Of a stretch of DNA of 64,000 nt, positions 1 to 7,530 are shown piece after piece. The notes below the pieces were generated by a model. The model was not told the origin of the DNA. It ran no database searches and saw nothing but the letters and a program-made list of their open reading frames with translations. Every line of letters starts with the position of its first letter. The first letter of the stretch is position 1. Made by a program: the position numbers and the translations under genes. Source of the DNA: Lentzea terrae (GTDB taxonomy: Bacteria > Actinomycetota > Actinomycetes > Mycobacteriales > Pseudonocardiaceae); assembly GCF_003265345.1 (NCBI RefSeq), contig NZ_QFWW01000007.1, positions 332,036 through 396,035 of the forward strand. The letters run 5' to 3'.

Positions 1-1161
1 TGCGGCGCCGGTACCGAGGTCCTCGGTGGCGTCGCGCTCGTCGGCGTGCAACCACCCGACTGCCCGGTGCCGCTGGACGCGATCGTCGTGCTGCCCAAGG
101 GCGTGCTGGTGATCGTCGGCGTCGACCTGCCGGACCCGGCGGTGAAGCTCGAGGCACCGCTCGGCGGTCAGTGGAAGATCGACGGGTGGCCGCTGGTCAG
201 CGAGGACGGGGCGGCGAACCCGGCGACCGAGGCGGTGGCGGCGGCGACCGCGGTGGCGCAACGGATCCAGGCGATGCGCGCGGAGCCGTTGCCGGTCAGC
301 ACGGTCGTGGCGGTCGGCCCGTTCGTGAGCCAGGTCGTGCAGCCCACCTCCGACCTCAACCGCGGCGTGCGCGTGCTGCACCCCAAACCGTCCACTTTGC
401 TCTCCGCGGCCCGTGAGCTCGCGACGTCGTCGGTGCTCTGCACGGCCGACCACGCGGCGAAGCTGCTCGCGATCCTGCAGACCACGGGCACCCCGCCGAC
501 GCCGGCGACACTGCTCGCCGAGGGGTTCAGCGACGCCGTCTCGCCCGACCTCGCGGCCGCCAGCACGATGCTGATCCCGAAGGTGCACGCGGGACCGCTC
601 GCCTCGCGCAAACGCTTGCCGATCAAGTTGCCGTACCTCGCGATCGGCGCGCTCGTCGCGTTGCTGCTCGTCGTGTGGCTGGTGGTGGCGTTGCCGGGCG
701 ACGAAAAGCCCGCCGATGCGACGCCCACACCGTCGGCGACGGGGCCGACCACGGTGGTCGTGGACGGCACGACGTTCGTGCCGAAGGACGTGAAGGCGGA
801 CAAGGAGTGCCAGACGCAGGCGTTCGGTGACGTCAAGGCGTGGCTGGTCGCGAACGAATGCAGCGGACTGCTGCGCGCCACCTACGAGACGACCGTGCAG
901 GACAAGCCCGCCACGGTGCTGGTGGCCGACCTCGACCTGCTCGACGCACCGAGCGCGGCCGCGTTCCACAAGATCGTCACCGCGCCGGGGTCGGGTGGCG
1001 TCAACGGGCTGGACGGCACCCCGCCGCAGAACGCGGCGTTCGCGAGCGGGGTGAAGGGCACCCACGTGCAGCTGGCGTTCGTCGTGTGGTCCGGTGGCGC
1101 GGGCGACCAGGTGCTCGACCCGATCGCCAAGCAAGCGTTGCGGCTGCCCGCCACCCGGTAG
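1..1161 (+). CDS. Single-pass membrane protein, N-terminal part cut by the window edge
   Basis: The reading frame is open from base 1, so the true start lies upstream; a GTG at 46 is only an internal candidate. The first part (CGAGTEVLGGVAL..., then DAIVVLPKGVLVIVG) looks like a small alpha/beta domain, vaguely like nuclease-related NERD domains, but I see no catalytic set that proves this. A membrane segment of about 22 hydrophobic residues starts with LPYLAIGALVALLL near nt 630-695. It is followed by a Pro/Thr-rich linker and an outer domain of about 140 residues ending in ALRLPATR. The predicted topology is cytoplasmic N-terminus, one helix and an extracellular C-terminus. Function unknown. 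The downstream VOC gene begins 11 nt after the stop and may be co-transcribed. Confidence 0.75.
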   Translation, partial: CGAGTEVLGGVALVGVQPPDCPVPLDAIVVLPKGVLVIVGVDLPDPAVKLEAPLGGQWKIDGWPLVSEDGAANPATEAVAAATAVAQRIQAMRAEPLPVSTVVAVGPFVSQVVQPTSDLNRGVRVLHPKPSTLLSAARELATSSVLCTADHAAKLLAILQTTGTPPTPATLLAEGFSDAVSPDLAAASTMLIPKVHAGPLASRKRLPIKLPYLAIGALVALLLVVWLVVALPGDEKPADATPTPSATGPTTVVVDGTTFVPKDVKADKECQTQAFGDVKAWLVANECSGLLRATYETTVQDKPATVLVADLDLLDAPSAAAFHKIVTAPGSGGVNGLDGTPPQNAAFASGVKGTHVQLAFVVWSGGAGDQVLDPIAKQALRLPATR

Positions 1162-1172
1162 AGGGTGGGGGC

Positions 1173-1532
1173 ATGGTCGGACAACTTCGCTCTGTGGTGC
1201 TGGACTGTCCTGATCCCTCCGAACTGGCGTCGTTCTACGAGAAACTCCTCGGCGCCGAACGCCTGGCGGGCGGTGACGACACCTGGGTGGTGATCGTCGC
1301 CGGCGGCACGCGTCTCGCGTTCCAGCGTTCGGACGACTACCAGCCGCCCACGTTCCCCGATCCGCACGGCTCGCAGCAGTTCCACCTCGACGTGCTGGTC
1401 GAGGACATCGAGGAAGCCGAGCCCAAGGCGTTGGCGCTCGGCGCACGGTTGGTGCAGAAGGACAACGACGACACGTTCCGGGTGTACGCGGACCCTGTGG
1501 GGCACCCGTTCTGCCTCGTGTGGCTCACATAG
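1173..1532 (+). CDS. VOC / glyoxalase-superfamily protein
   Basis: 119-residue single-module vicinal-oxygen-chelate protein. It starts MVGQLRSVVLDCPDPSELA and ends RVYADPVGHPFCLVWLT, the usual first and last strands of actinobacterial glyoxalase-like VOC proteins. A His in QQFHLDVLVEDI and an acidic residue near the C-terminus are candidate metal ligands. Such proteins serve as dioxygenases, glyoxalase-like enzymes or antibiotic-binding resistance proteins, and the sequence does not say which. The ATG at 1173 follows a GGTGGGGG purine run and sits 11 nt after the upstream stop. The 166-bp hairpin element begins 7 nt after its stop. Confidence 0.85.
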   Translation: MVGQLRSVVLDCPDPSELASFYEKLLGAERLAGGDDTWVVIVAGGTRLAFQRSDDYQPPTFPDPHGSQQFHLDVLVEDIEEAEPKALALGARLVQKDNDDTFRVYADPVGHPFCLVWLT

Positions 1533-1539
1533 TTCAGGC

Positions 1540-1705
1540 AGGCCCTGCGCCGAGGGTCTCGTTCGATGAAAGCCGCGGCTGAGGTGGTTCCTGGCGGTGC
1601 GGGCGGCCGACCCGCATACCGGTGTTGTATTCGGGTCGGCCGCCCGTGCCCCCAGGGGCCGCCTCAGCCCCGGCTTTCGCGGACAGGACCCTCGGCGCAG
1701 GGCCT
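1540..1705. repeat. 166-bp imperfect palindromic element (long hairpin)
   Basis: The outer arms are a perfect 19-bp inverted repeat, AGGCCCTGCGCCGAGGGTC at 1540-1558 and its complement at 1687-1705. A second paired block lies at 1568-1587 and 1659-1678 (20 bp, two differences), and a third, perfect 15-bp block at 1600-1614 and 1632-1646, around a 17-nt loop. The element fills nearly all the space between two co-directional genes, and its right end touches the -10 box of the next gene. It could be a bidirectional terminator, a structured RNA or a MITE/REP-like element. I see no clear target-site duplication. Confidence 0.85.
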
Positions 1706-1710
1706 ACTGT
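1705..1710 (+). promoter_or_regulatory. Leaderless -10 box for the flavin oxidoreductase gene
   Basis: TACTGT lies 7 nt before the ATG at 1718, the spacing expected for a leaderless actinobacterial transcript. No Shine-Dalgarno sequence precedes this ATG. The right arm of the long hairpin ends in the first base of the box. Confidence 0.55.
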
Positions 1711-1717
1711 GGGCCGC

Positions 1718-3058
1718 ATGGACTTCGACGTCATCGTCATCGGTGGTGGCCCTGTTGGGGAGAACGTGGCGTGGCGGACGGCCGCGGGAGGCCTGTCCAC
1801 CGCCATGATCGAGAAGGAGCTGGTCGGCGGCGAGTGTTCGTACTGGGCGTGCATGCCGTCGAAGGCGTTGCTGCGGCCCGGTCACGCGCTCGCGGCCGCC
1901 CGGCGCGTGCAGGGTGTGAACGCCGGATCGCTGGACCCGGAACAGGTGCTGGCGCGGCGCACCGGCTTCACCTCCAACTGGGACGACTCCGGCCAGGTCA
2001 AGTGGGCCGAGTCGGAGAACATCACGGTCATCCGCGGCGACGGTGAGGTCACCGGCGAGCGCGAGGTCACCGTCGGCGGCGACGTCCACCGGGCACGTCA
2101 GGCCGTGGTGGTGTGCACGGGCAGCGTGCCGAAGATGCCGCCGCTGGACGGGATCGCCGACACTCCTGTGTGGACGTCGCGCGATGCCACGTCAGCGCGT
2201 TCGGTGCCCGACTCGTTGGTGGTGCTGGGCGGCGGCGTGGTCGGCGTCGAGATGGCGCAGGCCTGGGCGCGGCTCGGGTCGAAGGTGACGCTGGTGGTGT
2301 CCGGCGACCGGCCGTTGCCGCGCATGGAGGAGTTCGTCGGGCCGCTGGTCGTCGAAGGTTTGCAGGAAGACGGCGTCGAGGTGCTGCTCAACGCCCGTGC
2401 GTCGGCGATCGCACCGGGTGCGCTGACGTTGCAGGACGGCCGGGTCGTCAAGGGCTCGGAGATCCTCGTCGCGACCGGACGCGTGCCGGCGACGAAGGAC
2501 GGCAAGCCGCTGACCATTGACGACTCCGGTCTGGTGTCCGGTGTGGACGGACGATGGCTGTACGCGGCGGGTGACGTCACCGGGCGCGCGCTGCTGACGC
2601 ACCAGGGCAAGTACCAGGGCCGTGCGGTCGGCACGGCGATCCTGGAGCGGTCGCGCGGGTTCGAGCCGAAGCAGTGGTCGGCCGGGCAGGCCTGGGCGGA
2701 CCACGTGGCGGTGCCGCAGGTCGTGTTCACCGACCCCGAGGTGGCGTTCGTCGGGCACACGGCCGCCGAGGCGCGTGCTCAGGGCCGTGAGGTCAAGGTG
2801 GTCGACCTCGACATCGCGGTCGCCGGCTCGTCGCTGCACGCGGACGGGTACCGCGGCAAGACGCGGATGGTCGTGGACGAGCGCACGCGGACGCTGGTCG
2901 GCGTCACGTTCGTCGGGCAGGACGTGTCCGAGCTGCTGCACTCGGCCACCGTCGCGATCGTCGGGGAAGTCACCGTGGACCGGCTGTGGCACGCGGTGCC
3001 CTCGTACCCGACGATCAGCGAGGTCTGGCTACGGCTGCTCGAGGCTTACGGCCTCTGA
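1718..3058 (+). CDS. FAD-dependent pyridine nucleotide-disulfide oxidoreductase, class I
   Basis: 446 residues. The N-terminal FAD-binding motif is VIGGGPVGENVAW. The redox disulfide motif is GGECSYWACMPSKALL, with CxxxxC spacing as in lipoamide dehydrogenase, glutathione/mycothione reductase and mercuric reductase. A second NAD(P)-binding motif VVLGGGVVGVEMA and a FAD-anchoring YAAGDVTG follow. The C-terminal dimerisation domain ends HAVPSYPTISEVW. Here the catalytic His of the family's HPT motif is Tyr (YPT), so thiol-disulfide chemistry may differ from true Lpd or Mtr. The ATG at 1718 is chosen because the FAD motif starts at residue 4 and a leaderless -10 box precedes it. Its end overlaps the convergent TetR gene by 30 bp. 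Exact substrate unknown. Confidence 0.9.
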   Translation: MDFDVIVIGGGPVGENVAWRTAAGGLSTAMIEKELVGGECSYWACMPSKALLRPGHALAAARRVQGVNAGSLDPEQVLARRTGFTSNWDDSGQVKWAESENITVIRGDGEVTGEREVTVGGDVHRARQAVVVCTGSVPKMPPLDGIADTPVWTSRDATSARSVPDSLVVLGGGVVGVEMAQAWARLGSKVTLVVSGDRPLPRMEEFVGPLVVEGLQEDGVEVLLNARASAIAPGALTLQDGRVVKGSEILVATGRVPATKDGKPLTIDDSGLVSGVDGRWLYAAGDVTGRALLTHQGKYQGRAVGTAILERSRGFEPKQWSAGQAWADHVAVPQVVFTDPEVAFVGHTAAEARAQGREVKVVDLDIAVAGSSLHADGYRGKTRMVVDERTRTLVGVTFVGQDVSELLHSATVAIVGEVTVDRLWHAVPSYPTISEVWLRLLEAYGL

Positions 3059-3718
3059 GGGCGCTTCCAGGACGGACCCGAGCATGCTGGCGAGCAGCTC
3101 GTTCGCCGTGCCGACCACGTACGCGCGGTCGTCGGAGTCGACGCGTTCGGCGAGCTTGAACAACGCGTCCGCGGTCTGCACGGCGATCCGGAAGGTGAGC
3201 ATCACCGGGGCTTCGCCGTGCGCACCGAACCGGTTGACGAACATCTCCGCCAGCCGTTCGGCCATCAGCTCGTACTGGTCGACGCTGGCGTCGAGCCGGT
3301 GGCTGTCCAGCATGTCGCTGAACCGCACCCGGCCGAAGCCGGGCACCTCCGTCAGCATCCGCATGTAGACGCTGACGATCTGCGTCATGGCCTCGCGCCA
3401 CGTGTCCGCGATCAGGTCCGCGGCGAACAGCTCCTCGACCTCGCGGAGATAGGTCTCCATCCCGCGCAGTGCCAGCGCGTGGACAACAGATCGTTTGTCC
3501 GGAAAGTACTGATAGAAGGAACCAATGGGCACTCCGGCCACATCGACGATGCGCGCCGTGGTGATGTCGTCGTAGTCGTATTCGTTCAGCAGGCTCGCAC
3601 AAGCGTCCAGGATCGCGGAGACAGTAGCCGCGCCACGCTGTTGCACCGGCTGTCGACGCATCACCCTGGCTAACCTGCCTTTGGCCGGGTCTTCATGCAC
3701 GCGAACATCTTTATCCAT
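3029..3718 (-). CDS. TetR-family transcriptional regulator
   Basis: About 229 residues. After a basic N-terminus comes a TetR helix-turn-helix: VSAILDACASLLNEYDYDD, then TARIVDVAGVPIGSFYQYF, with recognition-helix residues GSFYQYFPDK. The rest is an all-helical ligand/dimer domain. The ATG at 3718 (MDKDVRVHED) fits best; an internal ATG at 3661 (MRRQPVQQ) is also possible. It lies downstream of two small membrane-protein genes on the same strand and converges on the flavin oxidoreductase, whose 3' end it overlaps by 30 bp. Ligand and targets cannot be read from the sequence. Confidence 0.85.
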   Translation of the reverse strand: MDKDVRVHEDPAKGRLARVMRRQPVQQRGAATVSAILDACASLLNEYDYDDITTARIVDVAGVPIGSFYQYFPDKRSVVHALALRGMETYLREVEELFAADLIADTWREAMTQIVSVYMRMLTEVPGFGRVRFSDMLDSHRLDASVDQYELMAERLAEMFVNRFGAHGEAPVMLTFRIAVQTADALFKLAERVDSDDRAYVVGTANELLASMLGSVLEAPSEAVSLEQP

Positions 3719-3756
3719 ACGACCCGCTAAGCCCAAGCACAGGTTCCCGACAGGTT

Positions 3757-3975
3757 TCAGCCGGGATCTCCACGCCGTTTGCGATGAACTACCCAACCGA
3801 AGTCCACAACGCAGACAACGGCGAGTAGTAAAAGCACGACTCCGAGCCAAACGAGGTCAGCTCTGAACGCCAGCCACCCGGCCACCGAGTTGAAGACCAG
3901 GCCAAACCCGGCGAGCCACAACCGCAGCGTCAGAGCACTGCGCGGAGGCGCCGGGGGCGGCAGGTAGTCGCTCAC
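3757..3975 (-). CDS. Small membrane protein with two predicted helices
   Basis: 72 residues from a GTG at 3975. A short Pro-rich N-terminus is followed by two hydrophobic segments (LWLAGFGLVFNSVAGWLAF and LVWLGVVLLLLAVVCVVDF) and a basic tail VVHRKRRGDPG, so both ends are probably cytoplasmic. The upstream gene stops at 3977 (TGA then GTG one base later), which suggests translational coupling. Function unknown. Confidence 0.7.
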   Translation of the reverse strand: MSDYLPPPAPPRSALTLRLWLAGFGLVFNSVAGWLAFRADLVWLGVVLLLLAVVCVVDFGWVVHRKRRGDPG

Positions 3976-3976
3976 C

Positions 3977-4579
3977 TCACCCGGTTTCCCGCAGCAGGGG
4001 CGTGTCAACCCGCCGCAGCGGCCTCGGCGGTTTCGTCACATAGGGCCTAACGAGACGCGTCAGGGCCAGACCAGGGGCGATGAGCGGCACCACGGCGGTC
4101 AGCACGGCGGCTGTGATGCCGGCTCGCATCACGTCCTTGGGCATGACGGCGACGCGGTCGACGACGAACGCGCGCCGCCCGGCGAGCGACACCACCGCAA
4201 GGATGATCAAGAACACGACCATGCTGAGCATCGCCCGCTGGACCGCGTGCTCGTATCCGGCTGCTTCTCCCGCGACCAGCACCGCGAACCAGCCGGCGAG
4301 CGCGGGCAGCTGACCCTGCTCGGTGGTGGCGGCCCAGCTCAGCCCGCCGAGGGTCGCGAGCCAAACGAGAACGCTCTCTCGTTCCTGCACCCAGACGGAT
4401 GCCGCGTCGAGGGGAATGCCGGTCCAGGCGAGTAGGCCGAGCGGGGTGAGGGGTGTGTCGGCGAGTTGGCCGAGCACCCAGGCGAGCGTCCACGCGGAGA
4501 GCAGGACCGCGAGGACGAGCTGCCACCGCGGCCTGCGCACCACGCAGCGGGCGAGCCGGGCGATCTCCGCACGCGTCAT
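3977..4579 (-). CDS. Polytopic membrane protein of unknown function
   Basis: 200 residues with about five hydrophobic segments, including LVLAVLLSAWTLAWVLGQL, MLSMVVFLIILAVVSLA and ITAAVLTAVVPLIAPGLAL. The N-terminus MTRAEIARLARCVVRRPRW is basic and the tail is Pro/Arg-rich. A purine run (AAGGTGGGGG) sits just before the ATG. It forms a coupled pair with the 72-residue membrane protein downstream. No family recognised. Confidence 0.75.
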   Translation of the reverse strand: MTRAEIARLARCVVRRPRWQLVLAVLLSAWTLAWVLGQLADTPLTPLGLLAWTGIPLDAASVWVQERESVLVWLATLGGLSWAATTEQGQLPALAGWFAVLVAGEAAGYEHAVQRAMLSMVVFLIILAVVSLAGRRAFVVDRVAVMPKDVMRAGITAAVLTAVVPLIAPGLALTRLVRPYVTKPPRPLRRVDTPLLRETG

Positions 4580-4702
4580 ACCCCCACCTTGCCGTTTCCA
4601 GGTGGTTTGCGGAGAAACGTCACCCCAACGCTCACCCTACTGGCCCTCGTCCGAGCCGGTTGATCACGCAGCGCAATCCACGATCGGGGGACAGATCTTT
4701 CC

Positions 4703-4708
4703 TATGCT
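4703..4708 (+). promoter_or_regulatory. Leaderless -10 box of the MarR gene
   Basis: TATGCT lies 6 nt before the ATG at 4715, within a relatively AT-rich stretch (ATCTTTCCTATGCT). No Shine-Dalgarno sequence is visible, which fits a leaderless transcript. Confidence 0.6.
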
Positions 4709-4714
4709 GAGTAC

Positions 4715-5155
4715 ATGAGCATTGATCAGCTTCTGCGTTTGCCCAGCTACCTGATGCTCGGGCTGGTCAGGGAAGCCCGGCGGCTGGCGCGCAGCGAGCT
4801 GGCCAGGGATCTACCTGTGCCGCAGGTGACGGTCCTGGCCTTCCTGGCCGAGCAGGAGGCGGTCGCGCAGAAGCGGATCAGCGACGGCGTGCGGATGGAC
4901 CCCAGCGACCTGGTGTCGGTGCTCGACGATCTCGAGCGGCGGGGGTTCGCCCAGCGCAGACGGGATGAGCGGGATCGACGGCGGTTCACCGTGTCGATCA
5001 CGGACCCAGGCCGACTGGCGTTGCACGAGCGACTGGAGACGGCACGTGCACACGAAGAGGAGCTGCTGGCGCCGTTGACGTCGCAAGAGCGCGTTGAACT
5101 CACCACACTGCTGCGGAAGGCGTACCTGCATCACGCTGATTTGCGTGTAGATTAG
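4715..5155 (+). CDS. MarR-family transcriptional regulator
   Basis: 146 residues with the MarR winged helix. The DNA-recognition part is KRISDGVRMDPSDLVSVLDDLERRG, followed by the wing AQRRRDERDRRRFTVSITDPGR. The C-terminal dimerisation helix ends RKAYLHHADLRVD. It lies 90 bp upstream of the HelD-type helicase gene in the same direction. The spacer carries a hairpin (5194-5224) that could be its operator or its terminator. MarR proteins usually respond to phenolics, antibiotics or oxidants; the ligand here is unknown. Confidence 0.85.
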   Translation: MSIDQLLRLPSYLMLGLVREARRLARSELARDLPVPQVTVLAFLAEQEAVAQKRISDGVRMDPSDLVSVLDDLERRGFAQRRRDERDRRRFTVSITDPGRLALHERLETARAHEEELLAPLTSQERVELTTLLRKAYLHHADLRVD

Positions 5156-5193
5156 ACAGTCTGCGCTCACACGAACGGGGTGCGGGCAGGGAG

Positions 5194-5224
5194 ATCCGAC
5201 TCGGGATAAAACCCGATGTCGGAT
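5194..5224. promoter_or_regulatory. Inverted repeat ahead of the HelD/NACHT operon
   Basis: Arms ATCCGACTCGGG (5194-5205) and CCCGATGTCGGAT (5212-5224) pair over 12 bp with one bulged base around an ATAAAA loop. The helicase start codon is 21 nt downstream. It could be an operator for the MarR protein encoded just upstream, a terminator of the MarR transcript, or an RNA control element of the operon. Confidence 0.5.
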
Positions 5225-5245
5225 TGTATCGAGAAATGAGGCAAG

Positions 5246-7513
5246 TTGTCAAGCCCCTCCGATGACCTCCGGCTCGCCGAAATGGAGCCGGAGCAGGAAT
5301 ACGTGGCCATGTTGTACGGCCGGCTCGACGACCTCCGTGAACAGACGTCGAAACGACTTGCACAATCGTTGCGACAAACTGGTGGCACCCACCAGATGCG
5401 GTCCGAGCGCGACACGTCCGTCGCGATGTACACAGATCAATTGGCTCAGTACAGCGCGGTCGAGAACGGACTCGCGTTCGGCCGGCTCGATTTCCACAAC
5501 GGCGACCGCTTCTACATCGGACGAATCGGTCTCTTCGACGAGGACAAGGAATACGAGCCGCTGCTGATGGACTGGCGGGCGCCCGCCGCCAGGCCGTTCT
5601 ACCTCGCGACCGCCGCCTCACCGGACGGCGTGCGCCGGCGCCGGCACCTGCGCACCCGCTCGCGCAAGGTCATCGGCCTCGACGACGAGGTGCTCGACAT
5701 CAACTCGGTCGAGCCGTCCCGCAACGAGGGCCTGACCGGCGAGGCGACGCTGCTGGCGGCGTTGAACGAGTCGCGCACCGGCCAGATGAGCGACATCGTC
5801 GCGACGATCCAGGCCGAGCAGGACATCATCATCCGGTCCGAGCTGAACGGCGTCGTCGTCGTGCAGGGCGGTCCCGGCACCGGCAAGACGGCGGTGGCCC
5901 TGCACCGCGCTGCGTACCTGTTGTATACACACCGTCGACAGCTGGCAAAACGCGGTGTTCTCGTGGTCGGCCCGAACACCACGTTCCTGCGATATATCAG
6001 TCAGGTGCTGCCGTCTCTGGGTGAGACCGGCGTCCTGCTGTCCACAGTCGGCGAGCTGTATCCCGGCCTGACCGCGACCGGCCGTGAGTCGGCTGAAGCG
6101 GCGGCCGTGAAGGGCCGCATCCAGATGGCCGACGTGATCGCCGCGGCCGTGCGCGACCGCCAGGAGGCGCCGGCGTTCGTCGACGTCCGCTTCGACAACG
6201 ACGTGCTGCGCCTCGACCGCCGCGCGATCTCCGACGCGCGGGGCAGGGCGCGCCGGACCCGCCGCCCGCACAACGAGGCCCGCCGCACGTTCGCCCGCGA
6301 GATCATCTCGACGCTGGCGGGCATGGTGGCCGGCCGGCTCGGCGGTCACCTGCTCGACAAGGCGGACATGGACGACATCCGCCGCGAGCTCCGCGAGTCC
6401 GACGAGGTCCAGGCCGCCATCTCGTCGCTGTGGCCGGTGCTGACCCCGTTCACGCTGCTGTCCGAGCTGTACGCGAACCCGAAGCGCCGCAACCGCGCGA
6501 TGTCGAAGTTCACGCGCGAGGAACGCGACCTGTTGCAGCGCACGTCGGACGACTGGACTCCGGCCGACGTCCCGCTGCTGGACGAGGCGGCGGAACTGCT
6601 CGGCGAGGACGACACGGAGGCCAAGGCACGCGCCGAACGCCAGCGCCGCCAGGCCATCGAGTACGCCCAGGGCGTGCTCGACATCCTCGACCTGGAGGAC
6701 GACGCCGACCCCGAGATCCTGATGGCCACGGACCTGATGGACGCCTACCGCCTGGCCGAGCGCCACGGCGTGGACCGCTACGAGACCGCGGCGGAACGCG
6801 CTGCCGCCGACCGCACCTGGACGTTCGGCCACATCATCGTGGACGAGGCCCAGGAGCTGTCCGCGATGGCGTGGCGCACGCTGATGCGCCGTTGCCCCAG
6901 CAAGTCCATGACGGTCGTCGGCGACATCGCCCAGACCGGCGACATCGGCGGCGCCACCTCGTGGGACACCGTGCTGTCGCCGTACGTGCAGAACCGGTGG
7001 AGGCTGACGGAGCTGACCGTCAACTACCGCACCCCGGCCGAGATCATGGAGGTGGCCGCGGACGTCCTCGGGTCGATGGACTCCGCTTTGGTGCCGCCGA
7101 CGTCCGTGCGCGAAACCGGTGTGCCGCCTTGGGTTTCCCGCGTGCCGTCGTTCTCCTCCGGGCTTGCTGACCTGATCGCCGGCGAGGTCACCGCCGTGGG
7201 TGACGGCAAGATCGCCGTGATCGTGCCGGGTGCGCTGCTGCAGTCAGTGGGTTCGTCGATCGTCGCCGCGGTGCCCGGCTCGTCGATGGGCAACGACCTG
7301 GAGGAGGCGCAGGTCGTGGTGCTCGGCGTGACCGACGCGAAGGGCCTGGAGTTCGACTCGGTCGTCGTGGTCGACCCGGTGGGAATCCTGGAGGAGTCGC
7401 CACGCGGCGCGTCTGATCTCTACGTCGCGCTGACCCGTGCCACGCAACGACTCGGCGTCGTGCACACCGGAACGCTGCCCGATGTGCTATCCCGGCTGAA
7501 GGACGTTTCGTAA
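5246..7513 (+). CDS. helD: HelD-type superfamily 1 helicase (RNA polymerase recycling factor family)
   Basis: 755 residues, the normal length for actinobacterial HelD. An acidic N-terminal coiled-coil (MEPEQEYVAMLYGRLDDL) is the segment that enters the RNA polymerase secondary channel in characterised HelD proteins. All SF1 motifs are present: Walker A GGPGTGKT at residues 208-215, DEAQ at 533-536, motif III VVGDIAQTGD, motif IV LTVNYRT, motif V TDAKGLEFDSV and motif VI LYVALTRATQRL. HelD proteins release stalled polymerase and some give rifamycin tolerance. The TTG at 5246 follows GAGG; ATG 5282 is an alternative. The first NACHT gene starts 17 nt after its stop behind a good ribosome binding site, so the three genes are very likely one operon. 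Confidence 0.85.
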   Translation: MSSPSDDLRLAEMEPEQEYVAMLYGRLDDLREQTSKRLAQSLRQTGGTHQMRSERDTSVAMYTDQLAQYSAVENGLAFGRLDFHNGDRFYIGRIGLFDEDKEYEPLLMDWRAPAARPFYLATAASPDGVRRRRHLRTRSRKVIGLDDEVLDINSVEPSRNEGLTGEATLLAALNESRTGQMSDIVATIQAEQDIIIRSELNGVVVVQGGPGTGKTAVALHRAAYLLYTHRRQLAKRGVLVVGPNTTFLRYISQVLPSLGETGVLLSTVGELYPGLTATGRESAEAAAVKGRIQMADVIAAAVRDRQEAPAFVDVRFDNDVLRLDRRAISDARGRARRTRRPHNEARRTFAREIISTLAGMVAGRLGGHLLDKADMDDIRRELRESDEVQAAISSLWPVLTPFTLLSELYANPKRRNRAMSKFTREERDLLQRTSDDWTPADVPLLDEAAELLGEDDTEAKARAERQRRQAIEYAQGVLDILDLEDDADPEILMATDLMDAYRLAERHGVDRYETAAERAAADRTWTFGHIIVDEAQELSAMAWRTLMRRCPSKSMTVVGDIAQTGDIGGATSWDTVLSPYVQNRWRLTELTVNYRTPAEIMEVAADVLGSMDSALVPPTSVRETGVPPWVSRVPSFSSGLADLIAGEVTAVGDGKIAVIVPGALLQSVGSSIVAAVPGSSMGNDLEEAQVVVLGVTDAKGLEFDSVVVVDPVGILEESPRGASDLYVALTRATQRLGVVHTGTLPDVLSRLKDVS

Positions 7514-7530
7514 ACGATCGGAGGCTCTGG

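Noticed and set aside
5246-5260. CAAGCCCC at the helicase start looked like half of a rifamycin-associated element (a 19-bp inverted repeat upstream of rifamycin-inducible genes, including helR).
   Set aside because: Only one half-site is present, the mirror half is missing, and it lies inside the coding start rather than upstream.
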